Shown: positions 16,136 through 24,721 of the stretch, in pieces
How the letters are laid out: every line of letters starts with the position of its first letter
How positions within the stretch are numbered: position 1 is the stretch's first letter
DNA from: Specibacter cremeus
GTDB lineage: Bacteria; Actinomycetota; Actinomycetes; Actinomycetales; Micrococcaceae
Reading direction: 5' to 3'
Length of the DNA stretch: 59,094 bases
Assembly (NCBI RefSeq): GCF_003946885.1
Contig: NZ_RWKQ01000006.1
Coordinates: forward strand, 653 to 59,746
The notes under the pieces: generated by a model
What the model was told of the DNA's origin: nothing
Database searches by the model: none
The model's input: the letters and a program-made list of their open reading frames with translations, nothing else
Translations under genes and position numbers: made by a program

Positions 16136-17747
16136 CGACCTGATTCTGCTGGCCGACACCATCCACACCCTGGACGGCGCCACCACACCGGTCCAGGCCG
16201 TTGCCGTCCAGGACGGGCTGATTGCCGCCGTGGGCAGCCGCGACGACGCCGCGGCCTGGCGCACCGCCGCCACCGAAGTGATCGACCTCGGCTCAGCGAC
16301 GCTCACCCCGGGGCTGGTGGACTGCCACATCCATCCGGTCTTCGGCTTGGACCTGACGTCCGGCTGCGAGCTGTCCGGCGCCCAAAACCTCGACGACGTC
16401 AGGGCACTGCTGCGCGCCGAAGCCGATGCCGCCGGGCCGGAGGGCTGGGTTCTCGGCTGGGGCCTGGACCCCAATGTCTTCGGCACCGCTGCCGTGCACC
16501 GGGACGCGATTGACGGTGTCTTGGGCGGCCGCCCTGCCCTGATCCGGCTCTTCGACGGGCATTCGGCGCTGGCAAACGCGTCGGCTCTGGAGCGCGCCGG
16601 CGTGACGGGGCCGCACCGCTTCAACCAGGCGGCCGACGTCGTCTGTGATGCCCAGGGCGTGCCGACGGGCCTGCTCCTGGAGGCGGCCGCCATCGAACTG
16701 GTAGACCGCGTGTTGCCCAAGGAGTCCGCGGACGATCGCAAAGCCCGGCTGGCGGCACTGCTGGGGAGCTTCTCCCGATCCGGCCTGACCGGAGGCCATG
16801 TGATGGACCTCGGCGAGGGTTCGCTGGAGCTGTACCGGGCACTGGAGGACGACGGCGAGCTGCCGCTGCGGTTGCGCTGCGCCCCCTGGTGCATGCCGGG
16901 AGGCGGCGTGCACGACTGGGCCGAAGTGGCCGCGCTGACGCACCAGGGCGGGCGGCGCTGGTCCGTGGACGCCGTGAAATTGTTCGTGGACGGGACGGTG
17001 GACAACGGCACCGCCTGGCTGCACCGGCCGGACGCCTACGGCCAGTCGACGGCGTCGTTCTGGCCCAGCCCGGCCGAATACACCGCCGCGGTGCACTACT
17101 TCGCCGCCCGCGGGATCCCCACGGCGACGCACGCCATCGGCGACGCCGGGGTGGCCCACGTGCTGGACGCGCTGGAATCGCTTCCGGGCGGCCCGGGCGC
17201 CACGGTGCATCGGGTCGAACACATCGAAACCGTGCCGGACGAGCTGGTGGAACGGTTCCGCCGGCTGGGTGTCGCGGCGAGCATGCAACCAACCCACTGC
17301 ACCCACTATTCACGCGCCGACCACACCGACAACTGGTCCGCGCGGCTTGGCACCGAGCGGGCAAACCATGCCTGGCGGTGCCGTGATTTGCGCGACGCCG
17401 GCGTGGTCCTGGGGCTGGGATCGGACTGGCCGATCGCGCCCTTCGAACCGCTGCCGATCATGGCGGATGCCCAATTGCGGCGGCAGGCGGGCCGGCCCGG
17501 CCAAGCGCCCGTTGGTCCGGACCAGGCGCTGACGGCGCTCCAGGCCCTGGAAGGCTACACGTCGCACGCGGCGCGGGCGGCCGGGCTGTGGGGCGTGGCG
17601 GGGTCCATCAGCGTCGGAAAGCGGGCCGACTTCACGGCGTTCGAGCTGGATCCGCTGCTTGCGGCACCCGACGAGCTGGCCGGCAGTGGCGTGGTGGGCA
17701 CGTTCGTGGGCGGGGAGGTGCAGTTCCTGCGCGACAGGGTGGGGTAG
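16128..17747 (+). CDS. Amidohydrolase family protein (YtcJ type)
   Basis: 539 residues from the ATG at 16128. Metal-dependent amidohydrolase 3: TPGLVDCHIHPVFG carries the HxH pair, THAIGDAG and VEHIETV carry further histidines, and LGSDWPIAPFEP the catalytic Asp. It hydrolyses C-N or C-O bonds; N-substituted formamide or amide substrates are known for relatives. It is translationally coupled to the upstream permease by an 8-bp overlap, with a TetR regulator opposite. The real substrate is not readable. Confidence 0.88.
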   Translation: MTDDLILLADTIHTLDGATTPVQAVAVQDGLIAAVGSRDDAAAWRTAATEVIDLGSATLTPGLVDCHIHPVFGLDLTSGCELSGAQNLDDVRALLRAEADAAGPEGWVLGWGLDPNVFGTAAVHRDAIDGVLGGRPALIRLFDGHSALANASALERAGVTGPHRFNQAADVVCDAQGVPTGLLLEAAAIELVDRVLPKESADDRKARLAALLGSFSRSGLTGGHVMDLGEGSLELYRALEDDGELPLRLRCAPWCMPGGGVHDWAEVAALTHQGGRRWSVDAVKLFVDGTVDNGTAWLHRPDAYGQSTASFWPSPAEYTAAVHYFAARGIPTATHAIGDAGVAHVLDALESLPGGPGATVHRVEHIETVPDELVERFRRLGVAASMQPTHCTHYSRADHTDNWSARLGTERANHAWRCRDLRDAGVVLGLGSDWPIAPFEPLPIMADAQLRRQAGRPGQAPVGPDQALTALQALEGYTSHAARAAGLWGVAGSISVGKRADFTAFELDPLLAAPDELAGSGVVGTFVGGEVQFLRDRVG

Positions 17748-17759
17748 GGGCCGCCATCC

Positions 17760-17788
17760 TTGACCGCCGCCGGGAGCTCCACAACACT
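17760..17788 (+). promoter_or_regulatory. Candidate promoter of the SDR-ACAD-kinase operon
   Basis: TTGACC (17760-17765), 17 nt, AACACT (17783-17788), in the 77-bp gap before the SDR gene, which has a near-perfect ribosome-binding site AAGGAGG. Confidence 0.45.
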
Positions 17789-17824
17789 GGCCCTACCAAG
17801 CGAGCACTCGATAAGGAGGGTGGC

Positions 17825-18628
17825 ATGGACGGTGATACCGACAACCAGGACACCACACCACACAGGCTGCGGGGCAAGACCGCCATCGTCACGGGAGCCA
17901 GCCGCGGCATCGGCCTGGCCATCGCGCACCGGCTCGCCGCCGAGGGCGCCCGCGTGTGCCTGACGGCCCGCGGCGTCGACGGGCTGGCCGCGGCGGCCGC
18001 CGGGTTCCCGGACGGGACGGTCGTCACGGTGGCCGGCCACGCGGATGACGCGGCGCATCGCGCACAGGTGCTCGACGCCGTCGTCCGCGAGTTCGGCGGG
18101 CTGGACATCCTGGTCAACAACGCCGGCATCAACCCCGTCTACGGCCCGCTGGCAACGCTCGACCTTGACGCGGCCCGCAAGGTGTTCGAGGTCAATGTCC
18201 TGGCGACGCTGGCCTGGACGCAGGCGGTCCTGGCGCATCCCGGGCTCGGGTTCGCCGAACGCCGCGGGGCCGTCATCAACCTCTCCTCGGTCAGCGGCGA
18301 GGTGCCGGCGCCGGGCCTGGGGCTGTACGGGATCAGCAAGGCCGCCGTCTCCCACCTCACGCGCACGCTCGCCGTGGAGCTGGGCCCGGAGGTGCGCGTG
18401 AACGCCGTGGCGCCGGCCGTCGTGAAGACCCGGTTCGCGCGCGCCCTGTATGAGGGCCGCGAGGAGCGGGTGGCCGCCGGCTATCCGCTGCGCCGGTTGG
18501 GAACGCCCGACGACGTCGCCGCGGCGGTTGCCTTCCTCGCCTCCGCCGACGCCGGCTGGATCACCGGCCAGGTCCTCAACCTCGACGGCGGCCTGCTGAA
18601 CGCCGGCGGCCTGGGGGAGCGGCCGTGA
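17825..18628 (+). CDS. SDR family oxidoreductase
   Basis: 267 residues from the ATG at 17825, behind AAGGAGG. Cofactor motif TGASRGIG near residue 26, NNAG, an active-site Ser in NLSSVSGE, and YGISK with the catalytic Tyr and Lys. The stop overlaps the acyl-CoA dehydrogenase start (GTGA). In this operon a 3-hydroxyacyl-CoA (or 3-hydroxy acid) dehydrogenase role is likely, following the acyl-CoA dehydrogenase/kinase pair. Substrate preference is inferred only from context. Confidence 0.88.
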   Translation: MDGDTDNQDTTPHRLRGKTAIVTGASRGIGLAIAHRLAAEGARVCLTARGVDGLAAAAAGFPDGTVVTVAGHADDAAHRAQVLDAVVREFGGLDILVNNAGINPVYGPLATLDLDAARKVFEVNVLATLAWTQAVLAHPGLGFAERRGAVINLSSVSGEVPAPGLGLYGISKAAVSHLTRTLAVELGPEVRVNAVAPAVVKTRFARALYEGREERVAAGYPLRRLGTPDDVAAAVAFLASADAGWITGQVLNLDGGLLNAGGLGERP

Positions 18629-19869
18629 ACGCCACCATGTACCCGCCCGCCGTCGAGGACCTGTGCCGCCGCACGCGCGACTTCATCCGGTCCGTCGTGA
18701 TCCCGGCCGAACCGCGGCCGGGGGAGTCCTTGGACCCTGCGGTTCGCCGCGCGTTGGGCGAGGCCGCGAAGGCCGCCGGCGTGTACGCCCCGCACATGCC
18801 GGTCGAACTCGGCGGGCAGGGGCTGGCCGTGGCGCACTGGTCGCCGGTGTTCCAGGCGGCCGGGTACTCGCCGATCGGCCCGGCCGCGCTCAACTGCATG
18901 GCCCCGGACGAGGGCAATATGCACCTGCTGCACCTGATCGGCACACCCGATCAGCAACGGGCGTTCTTGGTCCCGTTGGCGTCCGGGGCGGTCGGCTCCT
19001 GCTTCGCCATGACCGAACCGCACCCCGGCGCCGGCTCCGACCCGGCGGCGCTGGCCACGACGGCGCGGTTCGAGCACGGGGACTGGGTCATCAGCGGGCA
19101 CAAGCGCTTCACCAGCGGTGCCGCCAATGCGGCATTCGCCATCGTCATGGCCCGCACGCCGGCGCCGGCCGGCACCCAGGCGGCGCCTGCCGGCGCCACC
19201 ATGTTCCTGGTGCCGATGGACACCCCGGGCGTGCGCCTCGGCGCGGCCATCCACACGGTCGACAGGTACCTGCCCGGCGGCCACCCGCACGTGCATTTCG
19301 ACGACGTGCGCGTGCCGGCGTCCGCCGTGCTGGGCGAGGTGGGGCGCGGCTTCACGTACGCGCAGGTCCGGCTCGGCCCGGCCCGGTTGACGCACTGCAT
19401 GCGCTGGCTGGGGCTGGCCCGGCGCGCCCTGGACATCGCCCTGGACCGGACCGGCGCCCGCGAGATCTTCGGCGAACCGATCGCCCGGCTCGGCATCGCG
19501 CAGGAGATGATCGCCCAGTCCGTGATCGACATCGAGACCTCGGACGCCATCATCGCCAAGGCTGCCGTGCTGCTGGACGTCGACGCGAAGGCCGGCTCGG
19601 CGCTGTCCTCCGTGGCGAAGGTGCACGTGTCCGAGGCCGTGTACCGGGTCATCGACCGGGCCGTGCAACTGTGCGGCGGGGACGGCGTGTCCGACGGCCT
19701 GCCGCTGGCCCAGTACGTGAACGAGGTGCGCCCGTTCCGTATCTATGACGGCTCCACCGAAACGCACAAGTGGGCGATCGCCCGCCGCGCCGCCGCGCAA
19801 CGGCGCCGGGACGTCCAATCCGGCGAGCCGTTCCAGGGCGACGCGCACATCGACGAGGAAGGGCGCTGA
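18625..19869 (+). CDS. Acyl-CoA dehydrogenase, ACAD10/11-like
   Basis: 414 residues from the GTG at 18625. FAD-dependent fold with FAMTEPHPGAGSDP in the middle domain. The usual catalytic Glu segment near the C-terminus reads IYDGSTETHKW, with Asp as in the DGPxEVH pattern of FadE/ACAD10/11-type enzymes. It is coupled to the SDR upstream and to an APH-like kinase downstream (TGATG). In mammals ACAD10/11 and in Pseudomonas LvaA/LvaC, a kinase and such a dehydrogenase together convert 4-hydroxyacyl-CoA to 3-hydroxyacyl-CoA. The same chemistry is proposed here. Confidence 0.85.
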   Translation: MNATMYPPAVEDLCRRTRDFIRSVVIPAEPRPGESLDPAVRRALGEAAKAAGVYAPHMPVELGGQGLAVAHWSPVFQAAGYSPIGPAALNCMAPDEGNMHLLHLIGTPDQQRAFLVPLASGAVGSCFAMTEPHPGAGSDPAALATTARFEHGDWVISGHKRFTSGAANAAFAIVMARTPAPAGTQAAPAGATMFLVPMDTPGVRLGAAIHTVDRYLPGGHPHVHFDDVRVPASAVLGEVGRGFTYAQVRLGPARLTHCMRWLGLARRALDIALDRTGAREIFGEPIARLGIAQEMIAQSVIDIETSDAIIAKAAVLLDVDAKAGSALSSVAKVHVSEAVYRVIDRAVQLCGGDGVSDGLPLAQYVNEVRPFRIYDGSTETHKWAIARRAAAQRRRDVQSGEPFQGDAHIDEEGR

Positions 19870-20948
19870 TGGGCGCGGCATCCCCGGATGTGGTCAACAC
19901 CACCGCCGAAGCGGCAGCGCTGGCCAGGGCGCCGCTGCTGATCCTGGACCGGGTGGAGGCATTCCTTGACGCCGAAGGGCTGGGCCGCGGACCGCTGAAC
20001 TGGCGGCGCATCGGCGACGGCCAGTCCAACGTGACCTTCCGCATCCAACGCGACGGGGCCGACGTCGTGCTTCGTCGCGGGCCGCGCCCGCCGCTGCCCC
20101 CGTCCACGCACGACATGGTGCGCGAGGCACGGATCCAGCAGGTGCTGGCGCCGCTGGGGGTGCCCGTGCCGCGGATCCTGGCCGTGTGCGCCGACCGGGA
20201 CGTGCTGGGTGTGCCGTTCTACGTCATGGAGTACCTGGACGGCGTGGTCGTGACGGATGCGGTCCCCGCGCACCTGGACGGGCGGCAACGCCGCCGGGAG
20301 ACCAGCGAGGCCGTGGCGGACACGCTCGTGCGGCTGCATTCGGTGGACGTGCGCGGCGGCGAGACTGCCACGATCGGCCGGCCCGAGGGCTATTTGGGGC
20401 GGCAGGTGCAGCGGTTCGCCGGGCTGTGGGAGGCCGGGGCGAGCCGCGACCTGCCGGCGGTGGCGCGGCTGGCGCGATGGCTGGAGGCGAACCGGCCGGA
20501 CACGCAGCGGGTGTCGCTCATCCACGGCGACTACCGGACCGGGAACCTCATGTTCGCCGCGGCCGGACCGGTGCACGTGCAGGCCGTGCTGGATTGGGAG
20601 ATGGCCACGCTGGGCGACCCCCTGGCGGACCTGGGCTACCTGACCGCCACGTACGCGCAGGCCGGCTCGGAGGGGACCATCATGGAGCTGACGCCCGTCA
20701 CGGCGCGGCCCGGCTACCTCACCCGCGACGAACTCGCCGCCCGGTACAACGAGGCGTTCGGGCTCGACCTGTCCGGGCTGCCCTGGTACCAGGCGCTCGC
20801 GCTGTGGAAGGCGGCGATCTTCAGCGAGGCGATTTACACGCGCGTCCGGCAGGGCGAGCGCGACGACGCGGCCGGCCTGGGTGCCGTCCTCGAGTCGGGC
20901 GTGCCGCGCCTGCTGGAGGCGGCGGCCGGATTCGCGGCGCGGCTGTAG
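19869..20948 (+). CDS. APH-type phosphotransferase (acyl-CoA catabolism associated)
   Basis: 359 residues from the ATG at 19869. Kinase fold with the catalytic loop HGDYRTGNLMF and the metal motif DWEMATLGDP. Aminoglycoside-phosphotransferase-like kinases next to acyl-CoA dehydrogenases are the bacterial counterparts of the ACAD10/11 kinase domain, which phosphorylates the 4-hydroxyl of 4-hydroxyacyl-CoA. Its start overlaps the dehydrogenase stop (TGATG). Drug resistance is unlikely given this context. Confidence 0.87.
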   Translation: MGAASPDVVNTTAEAAALARAPLLILDRVEAFLDAEGLGRGPLNWRRIGDGQSNVTFRIQRDGADVVLRRGPRPPLPPSTHDMVREARIQQVLAPLGVPVPRILAVCADRDVLGVPFYVMEYLDGVVVTDAVPAHLDGRQRRRETSEAVADTLVRLHSVDVRGGETATIGRPEGYLGRQVQRFAGLWEAGASRDLPAVARLARWLEANRPDTQRVSLIHGDYRTGNLMFAAAGPVHVQAVLDWEMATLGDPLADLGYLTATYAQAGSEGTIMELTPVTARPGYLTRDELAARYNEAFGLDLSGLPWYQALALWKAAIFSEAIYTRVRQGERDDAAGLGAVLESGVPRLLEAAAGFAARL

Positions 20949-20951
20949 GCG

Positions 20952-20983
20952 GGCGGGCCGGCGGTCCGCGCCGCCGGCCCGCC
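20952..20983 (+). terminator. Terminator-like hairpin after the kinase gene
   Basis: Perfect 13-bp GC-rich stem (20952-20964 with 20971-20983), 6-nt loop, 3 bp after the stop of the phosphotransferase. Confidence 0.55.
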
Positions 20984-20989
20984 GTGTTC

Positions 20990-21017
20990 GTCAGTGGAAC
21001 TTTGTCAGTGGAACTTG
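20990..21017. repeat. 14-bp tandem duplication
   Basis: GTCAGTGGAACTT(T/G) occurs twice in direct tandem (20990-21003 and 21004-21017). On the minus strand it covers the last codons and stop of the gene remnant at 21005. Confidence 0.8.
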
Positions 21018-21130
21018 TTGGGGAAGGCCTTGATGAGCCCGGCGCTGAGGTCGTCCGCCATCATCAGCATGTGGGCCTCGGCCTGGTCGTAGACGGCGAT
21101 GCCGGCCGCGTAGTGCCCGGCCAGTTCCGG
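21005..21130 (-). pseudogene. C-terminal remnant of an unidentified gene
   Basis: About 40 codons on the minus strand ending MMADDLSAGLIKAFPNKFH and a stop look like a real protein C-terminus. The frame loses protein-like character around 21130, where the permease reading frame on the other strand begins. I do not recognise the family. It seems to be the 3' end of a gene that was divergent from the ABC locus and lost its front in the same deletion. Confidence 0.45.
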
Positions 21131-21952
21131 GGGCTGGCCGCGGCCCGGAAGGCCGAGCGCAACACCACCGCCCGGATCTGGGGCCTGCGGGTCCTGATCA
21201 TCGCACTGTGGCTCGGCAGCTGGGAGCTGGCCGCCACGTACTTCATCGACCCGTTCTTTTACTCGCGGCCGTCGGAGATCGGCAACCGGCTGATCCAGTG
21301 GTTCACCACCGGGACCCAGTTCGGCTCGGTCTGGGAAAACCTCGGCTACACCGTGCTGGAGGCCGTCGTCGGATTCGTCATCGGCACCCTGGCCGGCATC
21401 GTGCTCGGGGTCCTGCTCGGCCGCAGCCGCTTCATGGCCGAGGTCTTCTCCCCGTTCATCAAGGCCGCGAATGCCGTTCCCCGCATCGTGCTGGCCGCCC
21501 TGTTCATCCTCTGGTTCGGGTTCGACATGAGCTCCAAGGTCGCCACCGTCGTCGTCCTCGTCTTCTTCGCCGTGTTCTTCAACGCCTTCACCGGTGCCCG
21601 CGAGGTGGACGGGAACGTCGTCAACAACGCCCGGATCCTGGGTGCCAGCAAGACCAAGATCCTGACCTCCATCGTGCTGCCCAGCGCCACCACGTGGATC
21701 CTGTCCTCGCTGCACACCGCCTTCGGCTTCGCCCTGATCGGCGCGATCGTCGGCGAGTACGCCGGGGCGAAGAAGGGCATGGGCATGCTGATCGCCAACG
21801 CCCAGGGCACCTTCGACTCCGCCGGCATCTACGCCGGCATGATCATCGTCACCGTGGTGGCGCTGCTGGCCGAAATGCTCATCACCACCGCTGAGAACAA
21901 ACTCCTCAAATGGCGTCCGTCGGCCGCCAAGACCCAAGCAAAAGGAATCTGA
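21113..21952 (+). CDS. NitT/TauT-type ABC transporter permease, rearranged N-terminus
   Basis: 279 residues if the GTG at 21113 is used. From ARKAERNTTARIWGLRV onward it is a normal SsuC/TauC-like permease with about six membrane segments and the EAA-type loop (NNARILGASKTKILTSIVLPS). The first dozen residues are read from the remnant of the minus-strand gene. No ribosome-binding site is clear and the expected ATPase gene is missing. The stop overlaps the binding-protein start (TGATG). Function depends on whether an upstream promoter and another ATPase serve it. Confidence 0.7.
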   Translation: MPGQFRGLAAARKAERNTTARIWGLRVLIIALWLGSWELAATYFIDPFFYSRPSEIGNRLIQWFTTGTQFGSVWENLGYTVLEAVVGFVIGTLAGIVLGVLLGRSRFMAEVFSPFIKAANAVPRIVLAALFILWFGFDMSSKVATVVVLVFFAVFFNAFTGAREVDGNVVNNARILGASKTKILTSIVLPSATTWILSSLHTAFGFALIGAIVGEYAGAKKGMGMLIANAQGTFDSAGIYAGMIIVTVVALLAEMLITTAENKLLKWRPSAAKTQAKGI

Positions 21953-23004
21953 TGAAAACCACGCAACGACGCACCCTGCAGGCCGCCACCATCGTGGTCA
22001 CCGCCGCCCTCGCCCTGGGCATGAGCGGCTGCCGCACCACCAAGGGCCCCGCGGCCGACGCCGCCGCCACACCGGAGGCAACCATCATCGTCGGCGGCCT
22101 GGAGAAGGTCATCTACATGCCGGCCAAGCTCGCCGAGGGCCTCGGGCTGTTCGAGAAGGAAGGCGTCAAGGTCAACCTGCTTGGCGAACAGTCCGGCGCC
22201 AGCGCGGAGAACTCGCTGCTGACCGGCGCATCCCAGGGTGTGGTCGGCTTCTACGACCACACGGTCGACCTGCAGGCCAAGGGCCAGTGCATCCAGTCGG
22301 TGGTCCAGCTGGCCAACATCCCCGGCGAGGCGGAGGTGGTCGCCAAGGACAAGGCCGGCACGATCACCGGCGCCAAGGACTTCGAGGGCAAGAACCTGGG
22401 CATCACCTCGCTCGGCTCGTCCACGGACTTCCTCACCCAGGCCCTGGCCGGGCAGGCCGGCGTGAAGAGCTACACCCCGGCCAAGGTCGGCGCCGGCCAG
22501 ACGTTCATCGCGGCCATGAAGAACGGCGGCATCGACGCCGGCATGACCACTGACCCGACCATCGCCCAGCTGGTGCAGAGCGGCCAGGGCAAGGTCCTGA
22601 TCGACATGCGCACCGAGGAGGGCACGCGCAAGGCGCTCGGCGGCCTGTACCCGGCGGCGTCCGTGTACATGTCCTGCGACTATGTGCAGAAGAACCCCAA
22701 GACGGTGCAGAAGATCGCCAACGCGTTCGTCGGCGCGCTGAAGTTCATCGACACGCACTCGGCGGCGGAGATCGCGGCCAAGATGCCCAAGGAATACGCC
22801 AACGCCGGCGCCGACCTGTACGAGAAGTCGGTCAACGACACCAAGACCATGTTCACCAGTGACGGCAAGATGGACGCGGACGGCGCCAAGAACGTCCTGA
22901 CGATCCTGGACAAGTACTCGACGAATGTCAAGGGCAAGGGGTCGACGATCGACCTGTCCAAGACCTACACGACGGAATTCGTCGACAAGGTCCCGGCCAG
23001 CTAG
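21952..23004 (+). CDS. ABC transporter substrate-binding lipoprotein (NitT/TauT family)
   Basis: 350 residues from the ATG at 21952, behind AAAGGAAT. Signal peptide with lipobox MSGC, cysteine at residue 27. Residues about 45-330 are an NMT1/SsuA-like periplasmic-binding fold (IIVGGLEKVIYMPAKLAEGL, GLFEKEGVKVNLL). It would bind a sulfonate, nitrate-like, thiamine-precursor or aromatic ligand; which one is not clear. It is translationally coupled to the permease. The locus lacks an ATPase in this window. Confidence 0.87.
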   Translation: MKTTQRRTLQAATIVVTAALALGMSGCRTTKGPAADAAATPEATIIVGGLEKVIYMPAKLAEGLGLFEKEGVKVNLLGEQSGASAENSLLTGASQGVVGFYDHTVDLQAKGQCIQSVVQLANIPGEAEVVAKDKAGTITGAKDFEGKNLGITSLGSSTDFLTQALAGQAGVKSYTPAKVGAGQTFIAAMKNGGIDAGMTTDPTIAQLVQSGQGKVLIDMRTEEGTRKALGGLYPAASVYMSCDYVQKNPKTVQKIANAFVGALKFIDTHSAAEIAAKMPKEYANAGADLYEKSVNDTKTMFTSDGKMDADGAKNVLTILDKYSTNVKGKGSTIDLSKTYTTEFVDKVPAS

Positions 23005-23029
23005 CCGGTCCCGGCCACGCTGAATGGGC

Positions 23030-23059
23030 GACGGCGGCACTCACGCGGGTGCCGCCGTC
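23030..23059. terminator. Hairpin between convergent genes
   Basis: Stem GACGGCGGCAC / GTGCCGCCGTC (23030-23040 and 23049-23059), between the binding-protein gene and the oxidoreductase. It probably ends transcription from both sides. Confidence 0.55.
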
Positions 23060-23078
23060 GTCCGCCGTGGGGGCAGGT

Positions 23079-24035
23079 TCATTCGCTGAACGGCGTCAGC
23101 ACGATCTTCCCGCCGCCGTGGCCGGCCATGCTGGCCCTGAAGGCCGCCGCCAGTTTCTCCAGCGGATAGGTCGCGGCCACATCCACCGTGAGCCGGCCGG
23201 CATCCGCCAGGGACGCCAGCCGACCCAGCTCCCGGCCGTCCGGCCGGACCCAGATGTGGCGGCCGCCGCGCGCCACCACCGACGGGTCGGCGATCGAGGC
23301 GTGCCGCCCGCCGGGGCGCAGCACGGCCAAGGTGGTCTCCAGCACGCCGCCGGCGAAATCGACGACGGCGCCCACGCCGCCGGGTGCCAGCGCGCGGACC
23401 CGCTCGTCGAGACCCTCGCCATACTCGACCGGCTCGGCGCCCAGCTCGCGCAATCGGTCGTGATTGCGGGCCGAGGCCGTGGCGATGACACGGACGTTCC
23501 CGGCCAGGCCGGCCAGTTGGATCGCCGCCCGCCCCACCCCACCGGAACCATTGTGAATGAGCAGCGTGCCGCCGCCGTCCCTGTCATCCGGGGCGATGCC
23601 CACCGCCGCCAGCGTCCGCAGGGCCGTCAAACCGGTCAACGGCAAACCGGCGGCCTGCTCCCAGGACAACGACGTGGGCTTACGCGCCACCATGGCGGCC
23701 GGCAGTGCCACGAGCTCGGCGAACGTGCCGCCCTGGACGGTGTCGCGCCGACCGTACGCGAAGACCTCGTCGCCGGGGGTGAACTCCGGGGTGTCCAAGC
23801 CGACCGTCTCCACGACGCCGGCCACGTCCCAGCCGGGGACGACGGGGAAGTGGACGTCCATGATGGCGTCCAGGCCGCCGGCCATCAGCTTCCAGTCCAC
23901 CGGGTTCACGGCCGCCGCCTTCACCCGGATCAGCACGGAGCCCGGCGAAACCTTCGGCGTGGGAAGCTGGGATAATTCCAGCACGTCGGGGCCGCCGTAG
24001 CGGGCGTAGGTCATGGCCTTCATGGTGGTGCCCAT
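23079..24035 (-). CDS. NADP-dependent alcohol dehydrogenase-like/quinone oxidoreductase
   Basis: 318 residues. Medium-chain dehydrogenase without zinc ligands. GroES-like N-domain (MTYARYGGPDVLELSQLP, PVDWKLMAGG), then the cofactor motif GSGGVGRAAIQLAG. It reduces quinones or alpha,beta-unsaturated carbonyls with NADPH. AAAGGCGG precedes the ATG at 24035; an ATG at 24023 is also possible. It follows the SRPBCC gene on the same strand, 45 bp away. Confidence 0.85.
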   Translation of the reverse strand: MGTTMKAMTYARYGGPDVLELSQLPTPKVSPGSVLIRVKAAAVNPVDWKLMAGGLDAIMDVHFPVVPGWDVAGVVETVGLDTPEFTPGDEVFAYGRRDTVQGGTFAELVALPAAMVARKPTSLSWEQAAGLPLTGLTALRTLAAVGIAPDDRDGGGTLLIHNGSGGVGRAAIQLAGLAGNVRVIATASARNHDRLRELGAEPVEYGEGLDERVRALAPGGVGAVVDFAGGVLETTLAVLRPGGRHASIADPSVVARGGRHIWVRPDGRELGRLASLADAGRLTVDVAATYPLEKLAAAFRASMAGHGGGKIVLTPFSE

Positions 24036-24080
24036 GGGAGCCGCCTTTCATTGGGTTGGTTCCACCGGCCAGGCACGGGG

Positions 24081-24512
24081 TCAGCCGCGTTCCGCGATTT
24101 CCTTCACGGCCTTCACGAGGCTGTCCCACATGCCTTTCGAGTGTTCGGCCTCTTCGGCGCTGGCGTTGTTGTCCTGTGCAAGCGTCAGCACCGTGCTACC
24201 CGCCCGGTCCTCGAGCGTCCAGGTGAGCGTGTGGTAATTCTCCGGGACGTCGTCCTGGCCGGACAGCGGGCTGAAATGGGTGGTGACGAGCCGCTTCCCC
24301 GGGTCGGCCTCGAGGACCGTGCCCCTGTCCTCGTACGGTTTGCCGTCCCAGACGCCGCGCCACAGGATGGGGCCGCCGACGGTCCAGTCCGTCACGAGCT
24401 CCGTGCCGAACATGAACTCCCGGGCCGCGGCCGGATCCGTGATGACCGACCACACGCGCTCCGGGGGCGCCTCGATGGTGATGGTTGAGGTGGCGACAAA
24501 ATTCCCGGTCAT
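24081..24512 (-). CDS. SRPBCC (AHSA1-like) domain protein
   Basis: 143 residues from the ATG at 24512 (MTGNFVATSTITIEAPPERVW). The START/AHSA1-like hydrophobic-pocket fold spans the whole protein. It is a small stand-alone protein of this superfamily, ligand unknown. It precedes the oxidoreductase on the same strand and may be co-transcribed with it. Confidence 0.82.
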   Translation of the reverse strand: MTGNFVATSTITIEAPPERVWSVITDPAAAREFMFGTELVTDWTVGGPILWRGVWDGKPYEDRGTVLEADPGKRLVTTHFSPLSGQDDVPENYHTLTWTLEDRAGSTVLTLAQDNNASAEEAEHSKGMWDSLVKAVKEIAERG

Positions 24513-24721
24513 GGTCTGCTCCTTCGACGGACTGTGCCATTGGACGGGCATCGGCTCCGCCCAAGCCCCACACTACGCCGGGCGGGCTCCCGGGGAAGTT
24601 CCCTTCGGTGTGGCCGCCTGCCGGCCGCCGCAGCCTGACGCGAGTCCGGCAGGGAGCGCCCGCCTTCAGCCCGTTTCGCCGTATTGCCTCGCCCTGTTCC
24701 TGGGTGTGCCGGTCAAGGTGT

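Noticed and set aside
14777-17011. 744-codon minus-strand open frame
   Set aside because: It is antisense to the permease and amidohydrolase. High GC content keeps such frames open, and its sequence has no recognisable protein character.
19869-20948. Aminoglycoside resistance gene
   Set aside because: The kinase fold matches, but coupling to an acyl-CoA dehydrogenase and SDR points to acyl-CoA metabolism.
20186-21112. Single long protein joining the kinase region to the ABC permease
   Set aside because: The first part is an out-of-frame shadow of the phosphotransferase. Only the part after 21113 is permease-like.
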